Below are positions 51,154 through 59,182 of a stretch of DNA of 64,000 nucleotides, one piece after another. The stretch is from positions 186,001 through 250,000 of the forward strand of contig NZ_OY760064.1 of NCBI RefSeq assembly GCF_963662885.1, written 5' to 3'. Within the stretch, counting starts at the first letter, position 1; each line of letters opens with the position of its first letter. The notes under the pieces were generated by a model. The model made no database searches. It was given only the letters and a program-made list of their open reading frames with translations, and was not told the DNA's origin. The DNA is from an uncultured Pseudodesulfovibrio sp. (GTDB taxonomy: Bacteria > Desulfobacterota > Desulfovibrionia > Desulfovibrionales > Desulfovibrionaceae). A program made the position numbers and the translations under genes.

Positions 51154-52356
51154 CTATTCGTACTGGAACTCGCCGTCGGTGTAGATGACGACTTCCTCGC
51201 CGCCCTTGAGCGTGGCGGTGACGGTTTTCTGTTGGGTGTTGACCAGATCCCAGTGCAGGGCGGAGTCGTTGAAGCCGAGTTCCTTTTTCAGTCCCTCGTC
51301 CAGGGTGGACTGGTCGCCGGAGAAGGTGTCGGCGTAGGACGCGCCCACGGCCACGTGGCAGTTGCCCTGGGGGCCGCCGAAGTTTTCGTCGAACAGGGTG
51401 TTTGCCATGAAGGCGTTGATCTTGGAGAAGCGGCGGTCGGTCAGGGAGAATTCGCCCAGCCTGTTGGCGCCGTCGTCCAGAGTCAGCTGCTTGGCAACGA
51501 AGTCGCCGCCGGTCTTGGCCTCGGTCTTGACGGCCACGCCTTTTTCAAAGGTCAGGCGCACGCCTTCCACGAAGTTGCCGGAGCGGAAGGACGGCTGGTC
51601 CGCGTAGTACACGCCTTCGGTACCGCGCCAGTCCGGCGAGAGGAATATCTCGAACGACGGGATATTGTGGCCGGACACGCCGAGCCAGCGGCGCTGCTCG
51701 CCAGGGACCACGATGAGGTCCGTGTCCTTGGATTGGATGCGCAGATGCTCGATGGCCAGGCTGTTCAGCCAGGATTTGACCTTTTCGGCCTCCTCGAAGA
51801 TCTCGTTCCAGCGGGCGGGCGGGTTGGCGTCGTCCAGGTAGCAGGCCTTGACGACCTGCGCCTTGAAGTCGTTCATGGACAGCTTGGCCGCCTCGGCCAG
51901 GGCCGGAGTGGGGTAGATGCACAGGGTCCAGCCGAAGTCGCCGGTCTGCTCGCGCTTTTCCATGATGTCGCGCATGAACTTCCGGGCCACGGCCGCCTGC
52001 CCGATGCGCTTGGAGTCGATATTCTGCAAATGGGTCAGGGAGGACGGGGCGATGAGCGAGATCAGCCCGTTCAGGCCGCCGATGAATTCGCGGTCTCCGG
52101 CCGGGACGGCGGTCAGCTGGTTGTCGTTGCCCTTACCATAGAAGGAAAGCTCCATGTTGGAGGAAAGATTCTGGCGGGGAATCGGATTGATGCCCTTTTC
52201 CATGAGCAGGTCGTACATCGCCTCGGCCAGGGGCAGGGCGTCCGGGTCGAAGCGCAGAAGCACGAAGTCGCCCGGCTCATAGGGTTTGGTTCGGGCGGTG
52301 GACAATCCCCACCACAGGGTTTCGGCGTATTTTTTCAATTCATCATTTGTAAACAT
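51154..52356 (-). CDS. M29-family aminopeptidase (thermophilic metalloaminopeptidase type)
   Basis: 400 residues, cytoplasmic. It removes N-terminal residues using two metal ions. The M29 ligand motifs are all seen: NIPSFEIFLSP and RGTEG (Glu), RLGEFSLTD (Glu), NCHVAVGASYADTF (His) and SALHWDLVNT (His and Asp), with a C-terminal small domain binding EVVIYTDGEFQYE. The start MFTNDELKKYA follows GAGG. It lies four bases past the dispersed repeat that separates it from the MoeA fusion. Confidence 0.92.
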   Translation of the reverse strand: MFTNDELKKYAETLWWGLSTARTKPYEPGDFVLLRFDPDALPLAEAMYDLLMEKGINPIPRQNLSSNMELSFYGKGNDNQLTAVPAGDREFIGGLNGLISLIAPSSLTHLQNIDSKRIGQAAVARKFMRDIMEKREQTGDFGWTLCIYPTPALAEAAKLSMNDFKAQVVKACYLDDANPPARWNEIFEEAEKVKSWLNSLAIEHLRIQSKDTDLIVVPGEQRRWLGVSGHNIPSFEIFLSPDWRGTEGVYYADQPSFRSGNFVEGVRLTFEKGVAVKTEAKTGGDFVAKQLTLDDGANRLGEFSLTDRRFSKINAFMANTLFDENFGGPQGNCHVAVGASYADTFSGDQSTLDEGLKKELGFNDSALHWDLVNTQQKTVTATLKGGEEVVIYTDGEFQYE

Positions 52357-52479
52357 ATGAGTACCTCGTTTGGTTGGTCTCGTTATTTCAGGCCCTAAGG
52401 TTAAACGACTCCGGGCCGCATCACAAGCCGCCATCGCAGGTCACGAATTTGTAGGACTTTGGAAAAGCGCTTTCATGGC

Positions 52480-52506
52480 TTGACACAGGGCTGCCATGAA
52501 TATATC
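52480..52506 (+). promoter_or_regulatory. Probable promoter of the ferredoxin gene
   Basis: TTGACA (52480-52485), a 15-base spacer and TATATC (52501-52506), leaving a leader of about 128 bases before the ferredoxin ATG. Confidence 0.55.
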
Positions 52507-52640
52507 AGCAAGTTCGTGCCCGGTCCCGCGTGACCGGAATCGTACTATGAAATGTCGTGTCCAGTCCCGTTCACAAGCTGAACGGACAGCGCGAGAAACA
52601 GCCCCAAAGTGGGCATCCCAATTATCTTCTGGAGGGAAAA

Positions 52641-52829
52641 ATGGGCTACACTATCACTATCGACACCGACAAGTGCACCGGCGACGGCGAATGCGTGGAC
52701 GTTTGCCCCGTTGAAGTTTACGAACTTCAGGATGGCAAAGCCGTTGCGGTCAACGAAGACGAATGTCTCGGTTGTGAGTCCTGCGTCGAGGTCTGTGAGA
52801 ACGACGCCATCACTGTCGAAGAGAACTAG
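52641..52829 (+). CDS. Ferredoxin III-type [3Fe-4S]/[4Fe-4S] ferredoxin with Asp ligand position
   Basis: 62 residues. The first cluster motif is CTGDGECVDVCP, in which the second ligand Cys is replaced by Asp15; the second is CLGCESCVEVC with all four Cys. From memory it is close to D. africanus ferredoxin III, whose Asp-containing site interconverts between 3Fe and 4Fe forms and can bind other metals. It carries low-potential electrons between oxidoreductases. A GGAGGG site lies five bases before the ATG. Monocistronic, bounded by a good promoter and a palindromic terminator, as expected for an abundant protein. Confidence 0.95.
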   Translation: MGYTITIDTDKCTGDGECVDVCPVEVYELQDGKAVAVNEDECLGCESCVEVCENDAITVEEN

Positions 52830-52850
52830 TCTTTACGATCTGATATGGCT

Positions 52851-52890
52851 ACGGGAGCGGCGGATATCCGCCGCTCCCGTTCCATTTTGT
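52851..52890 (+). terminator. Perfect 30-bp palindromic terminator
   Basis: Bases 52851-52880 are a perfect palindrome with 15-base arms (ACGGGAGCGGCGGAT and its complement), followed by TCCATTTTG. It lies 22 bases past the ferredoxin stop. The remaining 220 bases to 53111 hold no visible gene. Confidence 0.85.
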
Positions 52891-53111
52891 GGCCGCCGGA
52901 CGGTGGACGCGCCGAAAGGTGCGGCCACGGGGAAACGTCACCGGCAGCCTTTCACCACCGAAGCCGTCGTCCGAAGGCCTCAATTTCTCAGGGCAAGCCT
53001 CTCTCTTTTTTGCGGCAGCGCGGTTGACGGCGCCGAATCACGACTTAATTGGTCCTACGCGAAACACCATCTATGGCCGGCGTTTCAGCCGGACCGGTCC
53101 AGGAGTAGATA

Positions 53112-53930
53112 ATGGCCCTTGATTTTACGGAGTATTTCAAAAAATACGAAGCCATCGTGGCCGAGGTAGACGCGGTCTTCAATAAGTTCGAGACCGAGAT
53201 GCCGGACCTGGTCAAATGTGGCAAGGGCTGCAGCGACTGCTGCTACGCCCTGTTCGACGTGACCCTGGTCGAGGGCATGTACATCAACGCCAAGTTCAAC
53301 GAAAAATTTTCCGGCCTGGAGCGTTCGGCCATCCTGGACCGCGCCGACAAGGCCGACCGCGAGATCCACAAGCTCAAGCGCAAGGTCTTCAAGGCCAGCC
53401 AGGAAGGACGTCCGGTCAACGACATCCTGCTCGAGGTGGCCAAGGCCCGGGTGCGTTGTCCCATGCTCGGTGACGACGACCTGTGCTCCATCTACGAGAA
53501 CCGGCCCATCACCTGCCGTTTGTACGGCGTGCCCACTTCCATCGGCGGCGAGGCCCATACCTGCAACAAGGCGGGCTTCAAGGGCGGCGAAAAGTACCCC
53601 ACCGTGAACATGGACATCATTCTGGACAGACTGCTGGCCATCGGCAAGGAACTCCAGACCGGCATCGGTTCCCGGTTCCGCGAGCTGGGCGAGATGCTCC
53701 TGCCCGTGTCCATGGCCATCGTCACTGATTACGACGAGCAGTATCTCGGCGTGGGCGAGAAGACCGCGCTCAAGGAAAAGAGCCCCGAGGAAGAGGAACT
53801 TCCGCAGGAAATTATCGCTCCGGCGGCGGAGAAGGCTCCGGCCAAGTCCGCGGCCTGCGCTTCCTGCACCGAGTCCAAGTCCTCCTGCGAATCCTGCGGA
53901 GAGTCCATCGTTCTGGGCGGCAAGGAATAG
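53112..53930 (+). CDS. YkgJ-family cysteine-cluster protein with Cys-rich tail
   Basis: 272 residues. The YkgJ (CxxxCxxCC) motif is CGKGCSDCCYAL near residue 40, with further Cys in ARVRCPMLGDDDLCSIYENRPITCRLYG and HTCNKAG, the set thought to bind zinc or iron-sulfur. The last 50 residues are unusual: an acidic stretch (EKSPEEEELPQE), an Ala/Lys linker and a second Cys-rich tip (CASCTESKSSCESCGES). First gene of a tight four-gene run; the next starts two bases after its stop. Function unknown. Confidence 0.85.
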   Translation: MALDFTEYFKKYEAIVAEVDAVFNKFETEMPDLVKCGKGCSDCCYALFDVTLVEGMYINAKFNEKFSGLERSAILDRADKADREIHKLKRKVFKASQEGRPVNDILLEVAKARVRCPMLGDDDLCSIYENRPITCRLYGVPTSIGGEAHTCNKAGFKGGEKYPTVNMDIILDRLLAIGKELQTGIGSRFRELGEMLLPVSMAIVTDYDEQYLGVGEKTALKEKSPEEEELPQEIIAPAAEKAPAKSAACASCTESKSSCESCGESIVLGGKE

Positions 53931-53932
53931 TC

Positions 53933-54298
53933 ATGACCAAGACGGTGAACTACGAGGAAATGCCCGATCACGAGGTCGAGGCCCGCAAGCGGTTCATGTA
54001 CGAGAAGATGTCGCCTCGGCGACGCAAGTTCGTGGATCGTATGGGCTACGAAAACTGGGATCCGTTCCAGGCGCCGTTCGACCCCATCGACATCCGCGTT
54101 GAGAAGACCGGACTGACCCAGACCCAGCTGACCCAGCTGTTCATCCGGGAGTCGGGCAAGCATCTGAATCAGGAGTACATCGACCAGATCAATGAATTCA
54201 ACGTTATGCTGGTCATGAACTTCGAGAAGATCCGGCCGGTCTTCGATTTCTGCCTCTGGTACGCGGAGCACTGCAAGAAACACGGCGTCCAGCCATAA
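53933..54298 (+). CDS. Conserved hypothetical protein, unknown function
   Basis: 121 residues. Highly charged N-terminus (EARKRFMYEKMSPRRRKFVDRMGYENWDPF), then a helical C-terminal half (QTQLTQLFIRESGKHLNQEYIDQINEF) ending with two Cys (FCLWYAEHCKKHG). No known domain is recognised. It begins two bases after the Cys-cluster gene and lies 15 bases before the TPR gene, so all three are surely one message. Codon use is typical of the genome. Confidence 0.75.
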   Translation: MTKTVNYEEMPDHEVEARKRFMYEKMSPRRRKFVDRMGYENWDPFQAPFDPIDIRVEKTGLTQTQLTQLFIRESGKHLNQEYIDQINEFNVMLVMNFEKIRPVFDFCLWYAEHCKKHGVQP

Positions 54299-54313
54299 AT
54301 CAAGGATAAGTAC

Positions 54314-54940
54314 ATGGAACACTTCGACAATATTGATGATTACATTGCCGATCTCAAGTCCAAACTGCGTGATAACCCGTCCTGCGGCAACACCCACTAC
54401 AATCTGGGCGTGGCCTATCTTTCGCGCCGCGACTTCATGGAGGCCGAGCGCGAGTTTCTGGACGCGGTAGCCCATTCCCCGCGCATGGCCGAGGCCTATG
54501 TACAGCTCGGCGGTATCGCCCTGCAGCGCGGCGACATGGACTCCTGCCTGAGCTACAACGTTCAGGCCACCCAGCAGCGCCCGTTCTTCGCCGTGCCCTG
54601 GGGCAACATCGGTTTCGTCTACATGCAGCAGGGCGACAACGACAAGGCCCACAAGTCCCTGAAAAAGGCCCTGAAGCTGGACCCCGAGTTCGCCCAGGCC
54701 CAGGCGACCATGTCCAGCGTGCTCATCGCCATGGGCGATTACGAGGAAGCCGACAAGATCCTCAAGACGCTGCTCGAAAAGCAGGCCCATTTCGGTCCCG
54801 GCTGGAACAACAAGGCGATCATCGAGGCCGAACGCGGCAACTGGGCCGAGGCCGCCGTGTGCATCGGTAAAGCCGAGGAATCCGGTTTTGAGGTGCTCCC
54901 CGAGTTCAAGAAGGAAGTGGAGGCCAACGCCGGGAATTAA
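54314..54940 (+). CDS. Tetratricopeptide-repeat protein
   Basis: 208 residues with about four TPR units: GNTHYNLGVAYLSRRDFMEAEREFLDAVAHSP, MAEAYVQLGGIALQRGDMDSCLSYN, PWGNIGFVYMQQGDNDKAHKSLKKALKLDP and AQATMSSVLIAMGDYEEADKILKTLL. No signal peptide, so it is cytoplasmic. TPRs serve as protein docking surfaces; the partners may be the two proteins encoded just upstream. An AAGGATAAG site precedes the ATG. Confidence 0.88.
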   Translation: MEHFDNIDDYIADLKSKLRDNPSCGNTHYNLGVAYLSRRDFMEAEREFLDAVAHSPRMAEAYVQLGGIALQRGDMDSCLSYNVQATQQRPFFAVPWGNIGFVYMQQGDNDKAHKSLKKALKLDPEFAQAQATMSSVLIAMGDYEEADKILKTLLEKQAHFGPGWNNKAIIEAERGNWAEAAVCIGKAEESGFEVLPEFKKEVEANAGN

Positions 54941-55026
54941 GACCCGGTTGGTTGCTCATCCGGAAAAGATGATTACAATAAGGGGGCTGTCAGCAGACGG
55001 CTCCCTTTTTTTCTTGGAGGATTGCC

Positions 55027-55715
55027 ATGTCCCGATTCCGCAGCGTCAAGAAGACCGTCCGAAATATCCTTGCCGACGACGATTGGCAGACCCGGCTCGC
55101 CGAGCTGGACGACTTCCGCCCCGTGGACCTGGTTCCGCCGCTGCTCAACCTGCGTCTGGACCGTCTGGAGACCGTGCGCTGGCGTTCGGCCACTGCATTC
55201 GGTTTGACGGCCGCCCGTATGGCCGAGGCGTCCATGGAAAAGGCGCGGGTGATCATGCGCACGCTGATGTGGTACATGAACGAAGAGTCCGGCAACCTGG
55301 GCTGGGGTATCCCGCTGTTCATGGCCGAAGCCATGGTCAACAGCAAGCGTATCGCCGACGAGTTCCACAAGATTCTTGTTTCCTACATATTCTGCGACGA
55401 GGAGTGCGACGGCAACTTCCTGGACCATCCGGAGTTGCGCCGCGACGTCTACTGGGGACTGGTTCGTTTGGCAGAGTACCGGCCCGAGCTGGTGGCGCAC
55501 GGCGAACGGTTCCTGATCGCCGGCCTGGACGATACGGACGCTTACAACCGTGCCTACGCAGCCCGCGTGCTCGGTCTGATAAAGCCGAGGGCGCCAGATC
55601 CCGGCTTGAGACCCTCGCGGACGATCCGGCTGAAATCCGCACCTTCCACCACCGAGAGATCATCGACACCACGGTGGGAGAACTGGCGCGGGTGGCCCTG
55701 GACGATCTGGGCTAG
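55027..55715 (+). pseudogene. DVU0298-like helical-repeat protein, interrupted by a one-base frameshift
   Basis: A good GGAGG site lies before MSRFRSVKKTVRN. The frame reads a helical, HEAT-like protein (DLVPPLLNLRLDRLETVRWRSATAFG; NRAYAARVLGLIKP) to about base 55586, then turns into low-complexity Arg/Pro/Trp sequence. In the -1 frame, from base 55587 to a stop at 55715, the expected continuation appears (EGARSRLETLADDPAEI, then TVGELARVALDDLG). One G is therefore missing near 55585-55590. Restored length is about 229 residues. It resembles the Desulfovibrio family I know as DVU0298. No slippery heptamer is present, so mutation or sequencing error is likelier than programmed shifting. Confidence 0.75.
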
Positions 55716-55738
55716 TTCCCGTCGCTTTGAAAACCAAG

Positions 55739-55761
55739 GCCGCCCGAAAGGGCGGCTTTTC
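55739..55761 (+). terminator. Rho-independent terminator
   Basis: GCCGCCC-GAAA-GGGCGGC followed by TTTT; it closes the 53.1-55.7 kb operon. Confidence 0.85.
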
Positions 55762-55774
55762 ATTTGTGGACCTA

Positions 55775-56176
55775 CTACAGGTAATACTGCCTGAACTCCT
55801 CGCTCGGCTCGATGTCCACATAGACGTACAGGGCCACGCCGTAGGGATCGAGCGTGCAGAAGCCCCTGTCGCCCCAGGGATGGTCCTCCAGAGGCATGAT
55901 GACAGGCAGGCCTGCTTTCACGATGTCGGCGTGGGCTGTGTCGACCTCGTCGGCATCATGGAGCTTGATATTATAGGTCAGCCCACTCTGATAGAGTGGC
56001 TGGTCCGGTGATTGCGGCTGCATGAAGTGCAGGGTGGGGCCGTTCTCTCCGAACTGGAGGCCGATGTACCAGCCGCAGTCGAAAATCAGGCGTCCGTTCA
56101 GATGGGTGGTGTAGAAGGCCCGGGCCTTGTCCAGGTCCTCCACGACGATGGTGGCTGATATATCTATGGGATTCAT
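55775..56176 (-). CDS. VOC-family (glyoxalase/dioxygenase-fold) protein
   Basis: 133 residues. A vicinal-oxygen-chelate fold: ATIVVEDLDKARAFYTTHLNGRLIFDCG in the first repeat and VIMPLEDHPWGDRGFCTLDPYGVALYVYVDI in the second. The closing D-P-x-G motif is the family hallmark. Such proteins include glyoxalase I, antibiotic-resistance proteins and dioxygenases; no specific activity can be assigned. It converges with the frameshifted gene and shares its terminator region. Confidence 0.88.
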   Translation of the reverse strand: MNPIDISATIVVEDLDKARAFYTTHLNGRLIFDCGWYIGLQFGENGPTLHFMQPQSPDQPLYQSGLTYNIKLHDADEVDTAHADIVKAGLPVIMPLEDHPWGDRGFCTLDPYGVALYVYVDIEPSEEFRQYYL

Positions 56177-56325
56177 GGTCGTCTCCGTGGAATTCGTGTT
56201 CCTCTATCTGTATAGTAAAGCGTGTAGTTGCGCTATCTTAAAGGAGCAAAACGGCGTGGATAAAGGGTTTGCGGCGGGTGCGCGAAAAGTTGATGCGAAA
56301 AAATGAAAAAATTCGAACATCGTGC

Positions 56326-56352
56326 TTGACAACTAACCGCCCTCCATATAGT
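56326..56352 (+). promoter_or_regulatory. Promoter of tRNA-Val
   Basis: TTGACA (56326-56331), a 15-base spacer and TATAGT (56347-56352), 21 bases before the mature tRNA 5' end. Confidence 0.65.
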
Positions 56353-56373
56353 TTCCACTCCGCTTCGACGAGA

Positions 56374-56448
56374 AGGCGCGTAGCTCAGGGGGAGAGCATT
56401 TGCTTGACGTGCAAAGGGTCGTGGGTTCAAATCCCTCCGCGCCTACCA
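56374..56448 (+). tRNA. tRNA-Val (anticodon GAC)
   Basis: Cloverleaf read by eye: acceptor AGGCGCG/CGCGCCT (7 bp), D stem GCTC/GAGC, anticodon stem TTTGC/GCAAA with loop TTGACGT (anticodon GAC), five-base variable loop, T stem GTGGG/CCCTC with one T-T mismatch and loop TTCAAAT, discriminator A and encoded CCA. It reads GUC and GUU valine codons. A terminator follows 11 bases later, so it is a single-gene unit. Confidence 0.93.
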
Positions 56449-56458
56449 GAACATCCCC

Positions 56459-56492
56459 GGAAGGGAGGCCTAGTGGCCTCCCTTCCATTTTT
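56459..56492 (+). terminator. Rho-independent terminator after tRNA-Val
   Basis: A perfect 12-bp stem (GGAAGGGAGGCC, loop TAGT) followed by ATTTTTT. Confidence 0.92.
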
Positions 56493-56531
56493 TGGTTGAA
56501 GCAAAAAACGCCGGTTCGGGCCGCCACCCCA

Positions 56532-56560
56532 TTGACGACCCCGGGTTCCGATCCTACCTT
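56532..56560 (+). promoter_or_regulatory. Possible promoter of the thrS operon
   Basis: TTGACG (56532-56537), a 17-base spacer and TACCTT (56555-56560). It leaves a leader of about 105 bases before thrS; no T-box or tRNA-like leader is recognisable. Confidence 0.4.
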
Positions 56561-56670
56561 GTCCGGAGTCGAACGCGAACCGCATCGGCGGATCGGAACA
56601 GGTGTTACACGGCGCGGCCAATGGCCCCGTCCAAAGAACCCCGGCCAAGGCCGGTCAAGGGAGAGATGAA

Positions 56671-58608
56671 GTGTTGGTTGATATCTCCGGTAAACAGGTT
56701 GAAGCGGCCGACGGCGCCTCTTGCGCCGACGTCCTCCAGGAAGGACTGTCCAAGAAACAGTTCAAGAATGTCGTGGCTGCCAAGTGCGGCGACGCGATCG
56801 TGGACCTGAGCACTCCCGTTACCGAGACCTGCACTACCATCGAGCCCGTCTTCGCGGACAGCGAGGAAGGGCTCAGCGTCATCCGCCACTCCGCGGCCCA
56901 CGTCATGGCTGAGGCCGTCAAGAAGCTGTTCCCCACCGCCAAGGTGACGATCGGACCGTCCATCACCGACGGATTCTACTACGACTTCGATTATGAACGT
57001 CCGTTCACGCCCGAAGATTTGGAAGCCATTGAAAAAGAGATGCTTTCCTCTGTGGGCGCCAACAAGGACTTCACGCGGACTGTCATGTCCAAGGCCGAGG
57101 CCAAGAAGTTGTTCGAGTCCATGGGAGAGACCTACAAGTCCGAGATCATGGATGACCTGGGCGGCGATGAATTTTCCATTTACACGCACGGTGACTTTGC
57201 CGACCTGTGCCGCGGCCCGCATGTGGCCCGCACCGGCCAGATCAAGGCCTTCAAGCTGCTCTCCGTGGCCGGAGCCTACTGGCGCGGCGACGAGAAGAAC
57301 AAGCAGCTGCAGCGCATCTACGGCACTGCCTGGCAGGATCCCAAGGCGCTGAAGAAGTACCTGACCCGCCTGGAAGAGGCCAAGAAGCGCGATCACCGCA
57401 AGCTCGGCAAGCAGCTTGATCTGTTCTCCTTCAGCGAGGAAGTCGGCCCGGGCATGTCCCTGTGGCACCCGCGCGGCATGCTGCTGCGCGCCATTCTCGA
57501 GGATTTCGAGCGCAAAGAGCACCTCAAGCGTGGCTATCAGTTGGTCCAGGGCCCGATCATCCTCAAGCGCGAGCTGTGGGAAAAGTCCGGCCACTACGAC
57601 AACTACCGCGAGAACATGTACTTCACGGAGATCGACGAGCAGGCCTACGGCATCAAGCCCATGAACTGCCTGGCTCACATGATCATCTACAAGCGCAAGA
57701 TCATGAGCTACCGCGACCTGCCCCAGCGTTATTTCGAGCTGGGCGTGGTTCACCGCCACGAGAAGTCCGGCGTGCTCCACGGTTTGATGCGCGTGCGTAC
57801 TTTCACTCAGGACGATGCGCACCTGATCTGCCGCCCGGACCAGGTGGAGGAGGAGATCCTCAACCTGATCAAGTTCTATCAGGACATCTACGCCTTGTTC
57901 GACTACGAGTTCGACGTGGAGCTGTCCACCCGTCCGGAAAAGTCCATCGGCTCGGACGCGGACTGGGAACTGGCCACCGAGGGACTGCGTCAGGCGCTCG
58001 ACAAATCGGGCATGCCGTACGCCATCAACGAAGGCGACGGCGCGTTCTACGGCCCGAAGATCGATTTCCACTTGCGCGATTCCATCGGTCGAAGCTGGCA
58101 ATGCGGCACAATTCAAGTCGATTTCACCTTGCCAGAGCGCTTTGACATAGTATATGTGGGCGAGGACGGTGAGAGGCACCGGCCCGTGATGATCCATCGC
58201 GCCATGCTCGGCTCCATCGAACGCTTCATCGGCGTCTTGACGGAGCACTGCGCTGGTGCGTATCCTGTCTGGCTGGCGCCTGTGCAGGCGAGGTTGCTGA
58301 ACGTGACCGATGCACAAGCAGATTTTGTCAAGAAAGCCGAGGCGTTCCTCGTTTCCAAGGGCATCCGCGTCGAAGCGGACATCCGCAACGAGAAGCTCGG
58401 CTACAAGATACGGGAAGCTCAGGTTGAGAAAATCCCGTACATGTTGGTAATCGGTGACAAAGAGGTTGAGGCCGGGTGCGTCAATATCCGTTCACGAGAC
58501 GGAGAAGACCCCGGGATGGTGACACTGGAGGAAGCCGCGCAGTTGATTTTGGATGCTGCAAAGGCGCCCTTCAAAGCAGGAGGAATGAGCTATAGCTTTT
58601 CGGGGTAA
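56671..58608 (+). CDS. thrS: Threonyl-tRNA synthetase
   Basis: 645 residues from a GTG start placed behind GGGAG; upstream in-frame codons lack a ribosome-binding site. Order: TGS domain (VLVDISGKQVEAADGAS), the editing domain with HSAAHVMAEAVKKLF and DFADLCRGPHV, and the class II catalytic core (KSGVLHGLMRVRTFTQDDAHLIC, YGPKIDFHLRD, HRAMLGSIERFIG), then the anticodon-binding domain. First gene of the classic thrS-infC-rpmI-rplT-pheS-pheT cluster. Confidence 0.97.
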   Translation: MLVDISGKQVEAADGASCADVLQEGLSKKQFKNVVAAKCGDAIVDLSTPVTETCTTIEPVFADSEEGLSVIRHSAAHVMAEAVKKLFPTAKVTIGPSITDGFYYDFDYERPFTPEDLEAIEKEMLSSVGANKDFTRTVMSKAEAKKLFESMGETYKSEIMDDLGGDEFSIYTHGDFADLCRGPHVARTGQIKAFKLLSVAGAYWRGDEKNKQLQRIYGTAWQDPKALKKYLTRLEEAKKRDHRKLGKQLDLFSFSEEVGPGMSLWHPRGMLLRAILEDFERKEHLKRGYQLVQGPIILKRELWEKSGHYDNYRENMYFTEIDEQAYGIKPMNCLAHMIIYKRKIMSYRDLPQRYFELGVVHRHEKSGVLHGLMRVRTFTQDDAHLICRPDQVEEEILNLIKFYQDIYALFDYEFDVELSTRPEKSIGSDADWELATEGLRQALDKSGMPYAINEGDGAFYGPKIDFHLRDSIGRSWQCGTIQVDFTLPERFDIVYVGEDGERHRPVMIHRAMLGSIERFIGVLTEHCAGAYPVWLAPVQARLLNVTDAQADFVKKAEAFLVSKGIRVEADIRNEKLGYKIREAQVEKIPYMLVIGDKEVEAGCVNIRSRDGEDPGMVTLEEAAQLILDAAKAPFKAGGMSYSFSG

Positions 58609-59140
58609 CATGCGCCGGGACCAGAAGAGGGAAGACCTGGTCCGGCGGAACGAAAGAATCCGCATCCCCAAGGTGCGGGTCGTTGATGATGACGGTGAGC
58701 AGCTCGGTGTAATGGCAACCCGTGACGCGCTTGATCGCGCCCGGGAAAAGGGTCTTGACCTTGTGGAGGTCGCGCCCAACGCCGATCCGCCTGTCTGCAA
58801 GATCATGGATTACGGCAAATTCAAGTACCAGCAGCAGAAAAAGCTGCAGGAAGCGAAGAAGAAGCAGACCGTAATCAAGATCAAGGAAGTCAAATTTCGG
58901 CCCAAGACCGACGAGCACGATTACCAAACCAAGCTCAAACAAATTGTCAAATTCCTGGAAGGCGGCGACCGTTGCAAGGTCACCATTTTCTTCCGGGGAC
59001 GAGAGATTGTCCACAAGGACCGCGGGCTGGCCATGCTCGAGAGAGTCGTGGTGGACACCCAGGATTTAGCCAAAGTCGAGAGCAAGCCCATGTCGGAAGG
59101 ACGGACCATGACGATGATGCTCGCTCCGGTGAAAAAATAG
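58592..59140 (+). CDS. infC: Translation initiation factor IF-3 (probable AUA start)
   Basis: IF-3 binds the 30S subunit and checks start-codon and initiator-tRNA pairing. N-domain: RRNERIRIPKVRVVDDDGEQLGVM; linker rich in Lys; C-domain: KEVKFRPKTDEHDYQTKL and KVTIFFRGREIVHKDRG. The first in-frame ATG (58610) has no Shine-Dalgarno. Six codons earlier an ATA (58592) lies eight bases after a perfect AGGAGG (58578-58583), giving MAFRGNMRRDQ and 182 residues. IF-3 genes often use rare start codons for autoregulation, so this start is preferred. It overlaps the thrS end by 17 bases. If ATG is used, the protein is 176 residues. Confidence 0.93.
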   Translation: MAFRGNMRRDQKREDLVRRNERIRIPKVRVVDDDGEQLGVMATRDALDRAREKGLDLVEVAPNADPPVCKIMDYGKFKYQQQKKLQEAKKKQTVIKIKEVKFRPKTDEHDYQTKLKQIVKFLEGGDRCKVTIFFRGREIVHKDRGLAMLERVVVDTQDLAKVESKPMSEGRTMTMMLAPVKK

Positions 59141-59182
59141 AGACTTGAGAAGGGACCTTTTGTCCCATTCTAGGAGGATACT

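Noticed and set aside
53024..53052. Promoter (TTGACG) upstream of the Cys-cluster operon
   Set aside because: No acceptable -10 box lies 15-18 bases downstream.
55580..55592. Programmed -1 ribosomal frameshift
   Set aside because: The site (ATA AAG CCG AGG) has no X-XXY-YYZ heptamer and no obvious downstream pseudoknot, so a simple deletion or sequencing error is more likely.
56493..56670. T-box or other tRNA-sensing leader upstream of thrS
   Set aside because: No T-box sequence or specifier-loop pattern could be found; only a weak promoter is visible.
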